Shown here in pieces: positions 1 through 11,580 of a DNA stretch of 64,000 nucleotides (positions within the stretch are counted from its first letter, which is position 1; each line of letters begins with the position of its first letter). This DNA comes from Armigeres subalbatus (taxonomy: Eukaryota; Arthropoda; Insecta; Diptera; Culicidae). The notes below the pieces were generated by a model. The model did no database searches, was not told the origin of the DNA, and saw nothing but the letters and a program-made list of their open reading frames with translations. Made by a program: the position numbers and the translations under genes. The DNA lies in the NCBI RefSeq assembly GCF_024139115.2, contig NC_085139.1:71095203-71159202 (forward strand). The letters run 5' to 3'.

Positions 1-3
1 TTT

Positions 4-216
4 GGTTACGTTAGCAGACCACAAGATCTTATTCCAGGGATTTTTTGGATGACTTAGGCCTTACTCCAGGGGTTTTTGGAGACCCAGAATATATACTGTG
101 AACACCGACTATTCTAAGAAGCGCAATGAGCATGTAATATATTTGAAACTGGTTGATAGTCCTTCGGTTACGTGTGTAGACTCTTAAGCCTTACTTCAAA
201 GATTTCTTGTATAACC
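4..216. repeat. Degenerate direct repeat, two units of about 50 bases
   Basis: A unit beginning GGTTACGT, running through AGAC and an AAG..CTTA..TTC core to TTGGATGAC/TTGTATAAC, occurs at about 4-52 and again at 165-216. A partial third unit (the CCTTAC..GGTTTTTGGAGAC part) lies at about 58-92. Identity is only moderate, so this is an old duplication. No function is evident. Confidence 0.4.
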
Positions 217-559
217 ATGGACAAAAGCTGTAAACCTTGACAATGGGCAAAAAGTATATGAGCTTCTGTTTCCAAAACTTTAAAAATTATTTAAATCGGT
301 TGAAAATTGTTAAAGTTATGAAAATATCAATTTATGGGAACGCGGGTACCCTGTCGGCCATCCACGTGGTAAATAAAATCAGATGCCCCTCCCCACGCCC
401 CTCCTCACTGTATCAACGTGATTTTCTCACAGATGCTACATTTTATGGAGTTCTTAGATGTCACCGAGTTTCAGCTTCCAGCTATAAAAATTCATTGAAA
501 TATCACCACTTGAATTTGAAAAAGGAACACGAGTACCCCGTCGGCCGCATAAGGGTTAA

Positions 560-870
560 CTGTACTCAAGCAGTCTTCAAGAGGGGCCCCATCTCGAGCT
601 CTTCCGGCAACGCTGCCTCGAGATGCTGCGCGTATGCAGTGGCGACATCAGGTTGCTTCAGTTCCTCTAGGTCATAGCGCGGTGGTCGTCGGTACCAAAC
701 ATTGTTGATGACGGAAAGTTTTGGGCGCTTTAACCATCACCAGATTGTGGTCAGAGCTGATGTTAGCGCCACGATATGTCCTGAAGTCGATAATGTCGAA
801 GAAGTGCCGTCCATCAATCAAAAGTGGTTGATTTCTGTTGCGATTCTGATGTTTAGAAATTCGCAGTTCT
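560..870 (-). pseudogene. RTE-clade (JAM1-like) endonuclease fragment
   Basis: On the minus strand the sequence reads as the C-terminal part of an RTE apurinic-like endonuclease. It has LLIDGRHFFDIIDFRTYRG followed by the catalytic-region motif ISSDHNLVMVK, the family's S-D-H. A one-base frameshift near 730 leads into a second frame with KLSVINNVWYRRPPRYDLE and AYAQHLEAALPEE, the linker that follows the endonuclease in mosquito RTE elements. No RT domain follows, so this is an internal fragment. It resembles the fuller RTE copy at 42.6-46.0 kb (VLVDGRHFSDVIDVRTFRG, IDSDHYLVV) but belongs to a different subfamily. Once part of a multifunctional retrotransposon protein that nicks target DNA, it is now non-functional. 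Confidence 0.75.
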
Positions 871-959
871 TCGGACCGATTTTCCAGTTGTTAGCTGGAA
901 CAGACGGTGTTGTGATTCGCTCTTCACATGGAGAACAGACGCTCGATCAGATTTGCACC

Positions 960-1160
960 TCCGTAGAAGAGCAAAACCCCGCCCTCTTCCCTGTCAGCAT
1001 ACGACCGGGATTGGTTACCCAAACTTCCCTAAGGTTACTCGTATCCCGACCTGCTCCATGGGAAGGTAGGGATAGGAGTTCCTGGTTAAGGGGCTAAGGG
1101 CCTGGTAAGATGGGCCAGCATTTGCCGTGCCAAATAAAATTAATAAATAAATCCTTTGCA
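960..1160 (+). mobile_element. Probable 3' end of a non-LTR retrotransposon
   Basis: GC-moderate sequence ends in an A-rich TAAATAAA-type tail (AAATAAAATTAATAAATAAA at about 1131-1150) after TGGTAAGATGGGCCAGC. This looks like the 3' UTR and tail of insect R1/LOA-type elements, but no coding part is attached and the assignment is from memory of the motif only. If correct, it is a separate, 5'-truncated plus-strand insertion beside the minus-strand RTE fragment. Confidence 0.3.
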
Positions 1161-3994
1161 GAACACGCAAAGAACATGCAAATAAATAAAAATTATTCAT
1201 CGATGTCTAGTAATGTGTTTATTTTTTGACGCAAAGTTTGGGATTGCTCAAATGTTAAGAAAAGGAAGGCGGTGGAGTTTGCGTTTAGTACAGTTCAGAA
1301 CCAAATCGCAAACACGTTTCGGATGCATTGTACGTTTAACTACAGAAGGGAGCACCATTTGGGCAGATCTTTCTCTCCCTTTTCCCGTCCGCAACGTTGA
1401 TGATTCAGTCGCGTTTCTACCATATGACTTGATTTTTTGTACATCACTAGAAATCTACAAATGCTAACCGTGTTCTCAAAATCGAGTAATTCGGCTGTAA
1501 TGTGCCTGAGGAAAGAATGTGTTGAATATGAATAGGGAGGGGGAGGAGTCTGCTCAAAGGATCCGATACCCTATTCAACTAGCTGTCGAATTTCCGGATT
1601 GCTTTCCATATCCATTGTGCGACGGCCTTTACTGTACAATCATAAACTGCACTTCGGATGCTGGCTGGGGACAAACACTCGCATAACTCAAATATGACTG
1701 TTTTTAGTAACCCAACTACTTTTCCCAGCCAATCTACTAAGCCGTACAGCACTAAAGTGTTCGTCCGTTGATGCTTCTCATGTTGAAGCAATTGTTCCGC
1801 AGCTCATGTCGTCTAGTTTCCATTTGCTTTTATGACGCCTTAATATCATACCCTGAATTCTAACTGGCGTTTTTGTTTGCTCTATTGTTCCGCAAATACA
1901 AACACTCCCAACATAAAGTCTCACTCGGACCGAGGAAAATAATAAATGAGAAAGCTTTCCCGCACGAGGTTATACTCACTCTGCTGGAAAATACACACTC
2001 ACACATTAAAAACTAGAACAAAACTAATTTTTCGGCACGATGCCCACCGGAAAATTAAAACCGTGCAAGAGAGCAGAGGAAAAAAGCAAGTAAACGTTTG
2101 CCTTCCGTTGAGCTGGGATTTGGGTGTTTGTGTTTTGTGTGATTTATAATTACCTGGTGGGAAATTATTTGGATTATAATTCCATGCCCGGCACTCGTAT
2201 AGGAGCGCAAGAAAACGTGAAAATATCCCGCGCCAACCATATGTCATCAGTCATCCGGGCCCAAACCAGACAGGCAAACAGGTTATGTCGTTTCGTTAAT
2301 ATGGAAAAAGAGCTGCGCGAGAGGGAATCGTCGTGTGTCGTGTGTGATCCAACCAAAATCCGCCAGTTTGTCTTGGGATGATCCGAAAGCTAAACAAACA
2401 CAATCACTGAGTGGGAGGGACTCTCGCCGGATTGTAATACGGTGGCATCACGCCAAAGCTCCCCGGTCCCCGGCTCCTGGTATCATATTTCCCAGGACAA
2501 AAGTGAATAAATATACTCGCAGCGCCGGCAGCAACAGCGTGAGAAAATCCCCTCGGCAGCGCCGTTTCTGGTTCGTCGTGTGTTCTTCTGAAGAGGACTG
2601 CGGACCATGATGATGGTGATGACGATGGGATGGAGTGGAGTGGCACCGGAGGGTTGCGATTCGTACTCCCCGAGGTTGAACGTGCCATTTTTTTTCTGTC
2701 AGCTTCATTTTCCGCCAGTTTTCCCCCCATTGGCGTCCTTTGTGCGGTTGTGTTCAGCAATCCGTAATAAATTGTCTTTATAAGCCCTGAATGATTTATG
2801 ATTATTTAAATTTCTGTGCCTCCCAGTCAGTTCGTTGTCGGTCTGACACCTTACTGCGTGATGGTTGCTATCCCGGTGTGCTAATAAAGTGATATCTTCT
2901 CGTTCATTCGAGGATCTGGCGATGAATTGGAAATATGTTGAAAGTGTTGCTCGGGGCATGAGAGGGTCATATTTCATTCGTAAAAATTGACATGTTTCTT
3001 TCCACCATTTCATTTGACAGCTCCGAACTTGTTCAAAACTGCTGAACGAACCGTTCAAAGCAAAGCATTAACTCTCATGGAAGACCTATCGAATCAGCTG
3101 ATATTAAACGTCTCATGAAGTACCCAATGTTTTTAAGTCATGCTAACCGAATTTCAATATAAGAAATGTTCTTAAATTATATATTTTATTTTCTAAGCTG
3201 GATAGAGAAAATGTAGGAAATTTTAGAAATTATCATTCTTTACATGAAACAAATAAAATACGCACTATTCAAATAAAGTTCTATAGAAGAAGTTTCCTGG
3301 AGAGTACAATCCAATTGACTTGGTTGATCTTATAGAACTAATTATATAACTATTTTTTTAAATTTCATTTATTTGTTTTATTTCTACTTTTCTCAAGAAG
3401 GGAAAAGCCCATAGGAGTGTAACTAAGTACTTTGAAATCACAGAACAGGATGTTTTGGAAAAGATTAAAAATCTGAAGTTGTAGTTGTAGATGAAATCAA
3501 AATCTACTCATCAGCCTTACTGGGATATTAATCGGTTCAGGCATAATCCATCTCGGTACAATCAAAGCTCAATAGTTATATGTATTCTGTTGAAATTAGT
3601 GTACGCGGACAAGTTTTGACGTAGGACTTACGTCTTTCTTTACTATACTGGGTGTCATTTTGATTTTTGGAAATCTAGAGCGTTACGCTTGAAGGGAAGA
3701 TTTCGAACGTTATTAGCGCCTTTATCTTTCGATGGATTTTTAAGATTTGTATATCATTCGACTCGGACACTCTCCACCATTTTGCCTATTTCATTGAAAC
3801 TTAAGATTATTAACGATAAGCTATTGAAAATTTCAATTCTTGTCAAAGCCAGTAAAATTTTCATATGTAACCAATCCCGTGAAGAAGTTAAATGTAAATA
3901 CGTTACGTTTATACAAGTCCTACGTCTACTCGCGGTTAAGTTGAAAACATTATTGCTGGTTTTTGAAGCTGAGACATTGTATTTCTGATGCTGG
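1161..3994. other. Non-coding stretch, no gene recognised
   Basis: Open frames here are short and overlap one another on both strands without codon structure I can recognise. The part at about 2160-2760 is more GC-rich and complex (candidate unique host sequence). The part at 2770-3990 is AT-rich. No RNA gene, clear TIR or array was seen. Confidence 0.5.
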
Positions 3995-4718
3995 GTGATT
4001 AGGCCGAATGAAAAGTGAGTAGTGCGAAGTGAGGAAAAAGTAAAATGGAAGAAGGAAAAAGGAAGAAAGAAGTGAGAAGAAAAAACAAGCAATAAGGAAG
4101 AAGAAAGAAGGGAGAAGGAAGAAGAAAGAAAGAAAAGAGAAGATGGAAGAAGAAATAAGGAATAAGAATGAAGGAAGAAGGAAGAAGAAAGAAGGAAGAA
4201 GAAAAGAGAAGAAGGAAGAATAAAGCGAAAAAGAAAGAAGGAAGACGAAAGAGGGAGAAGAAACAATTAAGACGAGAGAAGGAGAAAAAATAATTCAGAA
4301 GGAAGGAGGGAGAAAAAGGAAGGAAGAAGGGAAAAAAGATAAAGAAGGATGAAAAAGGAAGAATAAAGATGAAAGACGATAGATAAAAGAAAAAGGAAGA
4401 GGAAGAAGAAAGAAAGAAGAAGGGAGAAAGGAGAAAGAATAAGGAGGAAGAAAGAAAGAAGAAGAAAAAAGGAGGAAGGAAGAAAGAAAAAGGAAGAACG
4501 AAGAAGGAAAAAAGAATATAGAAGAAAAAATAAAGAAGAAGATAATGTGAAAATGGAAGATGGAAGATGGAAGAAGGAAGAAGGAATTAGGAAGGAGGAA
4601 GAGGGAAGAAGGAAGAAGTAAAAAGAAAGAAGGAAAAAGGAAGAATGTAGAAGGAATAAGGAAGAAAGAAGAAGAAAGAAGAAAGAAGGAAGAAGGATGA
4701 AGGATGAAGGAAGAAGGA

Positions 4719-5080
4719 TGAAGGTAGCTTGGCTTGATTGACTGTACCCACCGTAGTTGCTAGTCGTGATTGGCCGAGATACAACAAATAATGCACAGCT
4801 CATCAATTGAATAGTTTTCTCGGGACTAGAAAGCTATTCTCGCTGTACATGCTTCGGAGTTTCTTAAATTCAAGACCAATAAAGATGCTGGTCACGTCCT
4901 CACAGTCAATTTGGATAAGGGCAGGAAAATTAGTACTACCCTCATTGCAACAAAAAACCAAGGAATCCTCTGTATCTCCATGAGCGGACTGGAAAGGAAT
5001 AGCATGTTAGTTGGGAAAGAAATATATCGGAAATCGCCTCGGTATGCGACTAATTATTTCTTTTTAACGACGCCATATTC
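4719..5080 (-). mobile_element. Fragment of the TTTCGTTTCG hAT family inside the purine array
   Basis: This block matches internal parts of the two hAT-type copies described below. The shared run goes from GCTTGATT.ACTGTAC, through CAGCTCA.CAATT and GCTTCGGAGTTTC, to GATGCTGGTCACGTCC. It corresponds to about 32,440-32,790 in the same orientation and about 15,485-15,795 inverted. Neither terminal inverted repeat is present, so it is an internal fragment. The remaining 5081-5220 is unassigned. Confidence 0.75.
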
Positions 5081-5545
5081 ATGACGGTACAAAAACAGAA
5101 GAGCAACGCGTACGTTACGTATTTTCCCGAAGATTGATTCGATATATTAACTACATCGCAACGACTAACACACGCACTGCACAATACAGAACACAATATT
5201 TCGGCAGATCGCACGATCGTCAGAAGAAAGAAGGAAGAAGATAAAACGAAGGAGCAAAGAAAGAAAAATTAAGAATAAGAAGAAGTCAAGAGGAAGCAAA
5301 AATAAAGGAAGAAGGAAGAAGTAAGTAGGAAAAAGAAAGAAGGAAAAAGGAAGAAGAAAGAAGGAAAAAGGAAAATGGAATAAGGGAAAAGGAAGAAGGA
5401 AGAAAAAAGAAAGAAGAAAGAAGAAAAATAAATAAAGAAAAGAAAATGGAGAAGAAAGAAGGAAGAAGATAGAAAAAAGAAGAAAGAAGGAAGAAGGAGC
5501 AAGCAAGAAGGGAGAAGAAAGAAGGGGTAAGGTAAAGGAAGAACT

Positions 5546-5790
5546 TCTCATTTTTCACTTTTTGCTTCTCTCTGCTCATTCGTCCTAATGACCATTCGGC
5601 CTAATGACCTTCGGCCAAATTGTCTTCGGCCAGATTTCCTGACATCGTATTTGTGTATATTTTCCATTAAACATAATAGAAAACATTTGTCAGAACAGTT
5701 TGGACGGCCCAAGACATTCCAAGCAAATGTCAATTTTTTGGGTTTTGTGTCATTTGGCCGAATAGTGTTGTGTCATTTGGCCGAAGAATG
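5546..5790. repeat. TTCGGCC/TAATGACC module between purine tracts
   Basis: Several copies of ATTCGGCCTAATGACC and TCATTTGGCCGAA lie between purine blocks. Equivalent modules occur at 38,426-38,780 and 48,750-48,860. The units are partly self-complementary (GGCC centres). Confidence 0.75.
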
Positions 5791-7265
5791 TAGGAAGAAT
5801 GAAGAAAGAAGGAAGAATAAAGAAGAAAGAAAAAAGAAAAAATGATGGAAGAAGGCAGAATGAAGAAGAAATAAAAGAAGAAAGGAAAATAAGAAAGGAA
5901 AAAAGAGAAAAGAAAAGAGAGAAGAAAGAAAAAATTGGGAATAAGGAAGTGAAAAAAAGAAAGAAGGAATAAGGATGAAAGAATTTGGAAGAAGGGAGAA
6001 TAAAAAATGAAAAATGAAGAAGGAGCAAAGGGGAAGGAAAAAGGAAAAAACAGGATGATGAAGAAAATGAAGAGAAAGAATAAGGAAGAGAGAAAAAACG
6101 AAAAAGACATAAAGAAAAAAGAAAGAACAAGAAAGAAGGAAGAAGAAAAAAAGATATAATGATGATAGAAAAGAAGAAGAAGAAAGTAGGAAGAAGGAAG
6201 AATAAACTAGGAAGGAGAAAGAAAAAAATTATGATGAAAGAAGGCAGAAGGAAGAAGATATTAAAAACAGGAGAAAAAGAATAAATGCAAAAAAGAAAAG
6301 AAAAGAAAGAAGGAAGAAAAAAATGGGTACTAGGAAGTAGAAAAAAGAAAAAAGGAATAAGGAAGGAAGAATATGGAAGAAGGGAGAAATAAAAATGAAG
6401 AAGGAACAAGGAACAATAAAGTGGGATATAGAGAGAGGAAACAAGAAAGAAGGAAGAAAGAAGAAGTATAAAGGAAGAAGGGAGAAAGAATAAAGAAGAT
6501 ATGTAGGTAGAAGGAACAGGAAAGAAGAAAAATGGAAAAAGTAAAGAGTAAGAAGTAATAAGGTGAAAAGAAAAAGGAAAAAGGGAGAAGGAAGGAGAAC
6601 AAGAAAGAAGGAAAAAGGGAAAAAAAGAAGGAAAACCGAAGGAGAAAGAAGAAAAAAGAAGAAAGAACAAGAAAGGAGTAAAAAGGAAAAAAAGAAAAGG
6701 AAGAAGGAAAAAAGAAGAAAGAAAAAAGAAGAGTAAGTAGAAAGTAGGAAGAAGTTAGAAGGAAGAAAAGGGATGGAAGAAGAAAAAAAGAGAAAAAGAA
6801 AAAAGGAAGAAGGTGGAAGGAAGCAGAAAAAGGAGAATGGATAATTGAAGAAAGATAAAGCAAGAAGAAAGAAGATAGAAGAAAGAAGGATACAGGAAAA
6901 AGGAGAAAGGAGTAAGAAACAAGGTAGATGGAAGAAGTAACATGAAGAGAGAAAAAAAATAATGAAGCAGATAAAAGGAAAAAGAAAGGACGAAGAAGGA
7001 AGAAAGAAGAAGAAAAAGGAAGAAGGAAGATGAAAGAAGGAAGGAGGAAGAAAAAGAAGAAAAACGAAGATAGAAAAAAAGAGGAAGGAATAAGGAAGAA
7101 AAAAGAAGAAAACGGAAATAGGAAAAGGAATGTATTGAAAAAATCCCAAAAAGCACACGCAATCGCATTCTTTCTGTACCATTTTGCATTGCCACTTAAA
7201 AAAATCTTTTTGATTTAGAAATTTTCGTTTCATCGTCGAAAGAAACTTATTGCGAGTAAATCAGC

Positions 7266-7507
7266 GTTAGGAACCTCTGCCGGTAAATCACGCCACGTTG
7301 CGCGCCAAGCTTCATACAGGTGTGTAGGAAAGCTTGGTAAGCAATTTTAAATTATAAAAGAGTCAGCGCCACGCGGCTCGGCCTCTTTGTTCTGTTAGCA
7401 GTAAGTAGTGTCAGGTAGTTTAAATTGTTGGTCCGGTTACAAATAGATAGTGTAAAAGTGATAATAAAGTTTTTTAAAAATTATTCCCGGATGACAACAT
7501 TCCTTAC
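7266..7507 (+). repeat. 5' LTR
   Basis: It begins GTTAGGAACC and ends ATTCCTTAC, matched by 18,575-18,806. It has an imperfect terminal inverted repeat (GTTAGGAA / TTCCTTAC) and an AATAAAG polyadenylation-like motif near 7464. It carries a 12-base segment (GGAAAGCTTGGT) absent from the 3' LTR. Confidence 0.9.
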
Positions 7508-7525
7508 TGGCGCAGCCGGTAGGAT
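7508..7525 (+). other. Primer-binding site (tRNA-Ser type)
   Basis: TGGCGCAGCCGGTAGGAT directly follows the LTR. TGGCGCAG..GGTAGGAT is the primer site type known from insect 17.6/297-group gypsy elements, complementary to the 3' end of a serine tRNA (established knowledge; the tRNA itself is not in this window). Confidence 0.8.
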
Positions 7526-7760
7526 AGTGTAAAGCTAGTGGTGTTAAGAAACATAAAAGTTTTTAAGTGATCTGCCGCGACCGGAGACTGGAGTCAGGTC
7601 ACGCTTCGCAACAGTTGGAGGAAATCAACGCAGCAGCGACACCGACGAAGGGAACGACGACGAGCGATCCGCCACTCATCGCACACCTACCACATCGATG
7701 CTACCACGCATCTTAACGTAAGTAGAATTTCTTTTTAATATCTCTTACAAGTGAAAAACA

Positions 7761-8500
7761 ATGCCAGACACCCGTGCAATGGAAATTGAGCAGCTCAAGC
7801 AGCAGATCGTTGAGCTTACTAATTTGGTTAGAGGTAACTCGAATACATATCAAGTACCCGACCCCATGAAACAGTTATCGGAGTTCTCTGGTAACAAAAA
7901 TGAATTAATCATGTGGCTCGACGAAGTCGACCAGTTGTACAACACATTTAAAGTCAAGGGACAAAACGGTGCCCTGACTCAATGAACGCCTACTATATAC
8001 AGGCAATTAAGAGCAAAATCAAAGGCGAAGCGCGCCAAATTTTATGCGTGAATGGAAATCCCGCCACCATTCCAGACATCTAGAAAGTGATTTTACAGCA
8101 CTACGGCGATCAGCGAGATATCGCCACCAACATCAACATGTTGTTCAACACTAGAAAGGGTGATAAAACTCACCAGAGGTTTTACAATGAAATAAAAGAT
8201 CTTGAAAGTAGAATTTAATCCAATTTGCAACTCAACCCCCTTTCTTCAACCGAACTACTAGAAAAAATCGTAATAACAAAATACCTTGACAATATCCAAG
8301 AACCCTTAGCAAGCATCATTAGGAGTACCAATCCGAGTAATCTTGAAGAATCTTTTCATTCGGTAACCATTAATCAAAACGCTGAAACGCGTAGACCATT
8401 TCAAAAAACCAAACCCCCCACTTTCAACAGTAACGGTAATCATAGTTCAAGTAATACCAAACCCACACAAACCGTAAGATTGAAAGGAATTCCAATTTAG
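7761..8500 (+). pseudogene. gag remnant
   Basis: This is the first gene of the LTR element. The frame opens at ATG 7761 (MPDTRAMEIEQLKQQI...) and shows LSEFSGNKNELIMWLDEVD, the start of a gypsy-type capsid region. It shifts frame near 7980 and continues with MNAYYIQAIKSKIKGEARQI and later RFYNEIKDLESRI, with stops at about 8081 and 8217. The last part (8225-8500) is polar and ends in Asn/Ser/Thr-rich sequence. No CCHC knuckle is visible. Capsid-like packaging was its ancestral role; it is now broken in at least three places. Confidence 0.75.
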
Positions 8501-8645
8501 TACAATCGGATGACGAGTCCGATGACGATGAACACGACGACGGCAACGCTGTCGGCGAAGAACATGATCCCGAACAACAGATAGACGAACTAAATTTTCA
8601 GACGGTCAGGCTAAAGAGAAAACAAACTTAGATTTAATTCCCTGT

Positions 8646-9017
8646 TTGCGTATACCTACTACGAAAGGTTTTCTAAACATTCTTGTAGATACCGGAGCAA
8701 ATAAGTCATACATCGACCCTCGACATGTAAAGTCAGCAAAAAAAGTAGAACGTCCGGCTTTAGTGACTAATAATAACGGCAAGTTTTTGATTGAATACGT
8801 GGTAAACGCCTATCTTTTGTCAGAATCGTTTAGTGATAGCCTCTCGTATTACGTTTTTAAATTTCACACTTTCTTCGATGGCTTGATAGGCTATGAAAAT
8901 TTGTCTAAAATGAACGCGTTTATCGATACAAAAAAGCATCAACTTAAAGTAGGAACAAAAATTTATCAATTTTCTAAATACTTTCCCACATCACGAAACC
9001 AAAGAAAACTTAGTTAA
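8646..9017 (+). pseudogene. Retropepsin (protease) domain
   Basis: The frame shows NILVDTGANKSYIDP near the N-terminus, the D-T-G active-site loop of retroviral aspartic proteases. A second hydrophobic block with GLIGYENL near residue 80 corresponds to the C-terminal strand that normally carries I-G-x-x. It lies between gag and RT as expected. It is separated from RT by frameshifts, with further RT-proximal linker coding at 9149-9331. The protein would have cut the polyprotein; it is no longer expressed in frame. Confidence 0.8.
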
Positions 9018-9148
9018 AGTTTGTACCACGGCGAATGGCACCTTTTTGATCGAGAATGAATTAAACCTCACTTGCGGCGTAGTTCTACAACCAGGACTCT
9101 ACGAGGCACAGAAAAATGAAGCCTTAGTCCACGTAACATTCAATAAAT

Positions 9149-10163
9149 TTGATTCCTTTTCAAAATGATTATTTTATCATGGAGAACAACAATCACGTAG
9201 CCCAATCAAAATTGAAATTGAACTTTCCCTCTGAGCATCTTAATGATGAGGAGATAAATCTTTTGGCAAAAACTCTTAAACCGTATAAGAGTGTATTCTT
9301 CCACGAAAGAAGAAATACCGAATCGTCGTAGACTATAGAAAATTGAATGAAAAGACACCCGCTGACAGGTATCCAATACCTGAATTAAGCGAAATTTTGG
9401 ACAGACTGGGAAAAGCACAGTATTTTTCCGTTCTGGACTTGGTCAGTGGATTCCACCAAATCGAAGTGGATCCCAAAGATGTACCTAAAACTGCTTTTAA
9501 TGTCGACCACGGTAAATACGAATTCTTGCGTATGCCATTTGGGCTGAAAAATGCCCCCGTGACTTTCCAAAGATTAATGGATTCGGTTCTTAGGCAACAC
9601 ATTGGAATAAGATGCTTTGTATATATGGATGATATAATCATCTTCTCCACATCTTTGCAATCTCATTTACAAGACATTGCAAAAGTGTTGCAAACTCTGA
9701 AAGAAGCAAACCTTAAAATTCAATGCGACAAGTCAGAGTTCTTAAGGAAGAAAGTTGAATTCCTTGGTCATCTTGTGACAAGAGAAGAATTTCGACCTAA
9801 TCTCCGAAAAGTAGAAGCTGTGAAGAATTGGCCTCTTCCCAGAACGCCTAAAGAATTGAAATCGTTTTTAGGAACAGTGGGTTATTATAGACGGTTCATT
9901 CAACATTTTGCACATATTGCAAAACCACTTACTTCAAAGTTGCGAGGCAATGCCAAATCTTCAACAACAAATTGAAAGATATTATGACCATCGACCTTCT
10001 ATTATCTCACCCAGATTTCACCAAGCCATTCATCCTAACTACAGATGCCTCTAATGTGGCAATTGGAGCAGTCTTAGCTCAATCTGTTGACGGAAAGGAA
10101 CGGCCTATTGCATTTCTTTCAAGAACACTGTCGAAAGCCGAAGAAAACTATTCAGCTAACTAG
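9149..10163 (+). pseudogene. Reverse transcriptase and RNase H N-terminal part
   Basis: RT begins with a connector (LAKTLKPYKSVFFHE) that jumps near 9305 to RIVVDYRKLNEKTPADRYP, so about 100 residues of the fingers region are missing. The frame from 9343 is well kept: YFSVLDLVSGFHQIEVDP, then LRMPFGLKNAPVTFQRLMD, and the catalytic FVYMDDIIIF with Y-M-D-D at 9622-9633. It ends with the thumb and connection ([21 protein letters not shown]). RNase H starts after a frameshift at about 9970 ([18 protein letters not shown], the first catalytic Asp). It runs into a stop at 10,161, after which about 75 residues, including the second catalytic acid, are missing. Confidence 0.9.
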
Positions 10164-10771
10164 TTGTATCTCGAACAGTTTGACTTCAAGATGGTCTATA
10201 AAAAGGGAAAACAGAACGTTGTTGCAGATGGACTCTCCAGAATTCAAAACCCGGAACTAAATCTGCAAGAACTGAAAAATGAATGCTTCGAAAATAATAT
10301 AAGCTACGGACCGCACATTATCAATAAATATAAAAATCAATTGATAATCAAAATTTCCGACGATAACAGAAAAAGTCCTCACTTGAGATGTATACCATAT
10401 TCCCTGGTCAAGCTAGCCATGTTTTTTATAGAAAGGAATACACAGATGCAGATCTTCTACAATTACTAAAAGCCTACCTAGATCCCGGAGCGGTTAATGA
10501 AATGTTTGCCCCCATAGAAGTGGTAAACAGCTGCAAAAAACTGATTGAACAAAATTTTAGAAAGGTTAAAGTAGAATTCTCTAATATTAAACTGCCCGAT
10601 TTAGTCTCGTTTCAGGACCAACAGGAGTTCATTAAAAAATGTCACAATTTCAACCACCGAGGATACAAGCTGACCTACGGCGAAATACAAAAATCAGTTT
10701 ATTTCCCAGGCATGCTTGGAAAAGTTAAAGCCTTCATAAGCAATTGTGAAGATTGTAAATTTTCCAAGTAC
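10164..10771 (+). pseudogene. RNase H tail and integrase zinc domain
   Basis: Reading resumes with LEQFDFKMVYKKGKQNVVAD, the end of RNase H that contains the last catalytic Asp. Another frameshift follows near 10,390. The integrase HHCC zinc-binding domain is clear: CHNFNHRGYKLT with two His and FISNCEDCKFSKY with two Cys, close to the 3' boundary. The frame stops making sense exactly where the TIR element begins (10,772), and coding resumes in register at 16,329. Confidence 0.85.
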
Positions 10772-11580
10772 CGTTTTGACTCGAAGTCCGGACACCTAAG
10801 CACTGCTGAATTTTCAGTTCAATATTTCAAACGGAATTAAGTACTTTACACTCAGTGATAACACACCCTGTCATGATTAACTTATCAAATTTGCTGTAGT
10901 GTTTTGAAAATGACATTTTGTATGCACGAAATAGCTAATATAATCGAAAATATTGAACATCGCTTGCTTCGAAATCCGGACACAGTATAAGGGATGCTTC
11001 AAATACCGGACAATTTTGCTTCGAATCTCCGGACACTTTGAGTTTGGCCTATATTGATTCTCAAATAGGCAATTTAATCCGTTCAAAGACAACTAGGATA
11101 TAGCATTCATATTTCTCGATTAATATAAATCCGTAAGGTAAGGTTTCTATACACATTTGTATGGGAATCTGGCATCCCCCGGATGTGTGTACCATCCGAA
11201 GTTTCTGCTCCGAGATTGACCAGGACTTCCAAAAAACAGCATTTGAAACCAAGCGGGAGCATTTAACTGCAATATACAAGATTGGGAATTTAATAATTTC
11301 ATACTATCTCCCCCTCTCCCCTTTCAAGGTAAATCGCCTCTTTGACATTTGACGTGTCTGTGGGTAATTCGCGAAGTCGAAGCAAATTCTGCCCTTCCCT
11401 CCTATGGGAAATCCCATTGCTGTCTGTCAGAGTTTGAGTGAAACATGGCCGCCATCTCCTCCTTTCTGTCGCTCTACTGTAAAAACCCATAAAGAACTGT
11501 CATTCTTTGTGTGAAGAATTTTGCTTCGACTTCGCGAATGAAATATTTTCTTCAATCTCAATCCTCTCAAATTCAACGTG

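Larger units (their letters stand above)
3995..7135 (+). repeat. Polypurine array (GGAAGAA-type heptamer), copy 1
   Basis: The plus strand is almost purely A and G over 4040-4718, 5221-5545 and 5791-7135, built from degenerate GGAAGAA-like heptamers. Because seven is not a multiple of three, the complement reads in any frame as a heptapeptide-like FFLLPSS pattern, which produces long spurious frames. The left border reads GATTAGGCCGAATG then AAAAGTGAGTAGTGCGAAG, and an internal right border reads AACTTCTCATTTTTCAC followed by TTCGGCC motifs. The same borders occur in inverted order at 47.5-48.8 kb, so this is a dispersed family with defined edges rather than random slippage. Homopurine tracts of this length can form triplexes (inference). 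Confidence 0.85.

Noticed and set aside
4010..7233. Long Phe/Leu/Ser-rich frames on the minus strand resembling membrane proteins
   Set aside because: They are translations of the pyrimidine strand of the GGAAGAA array; hydrophobicity is a by-product of TTC/CTT codons.
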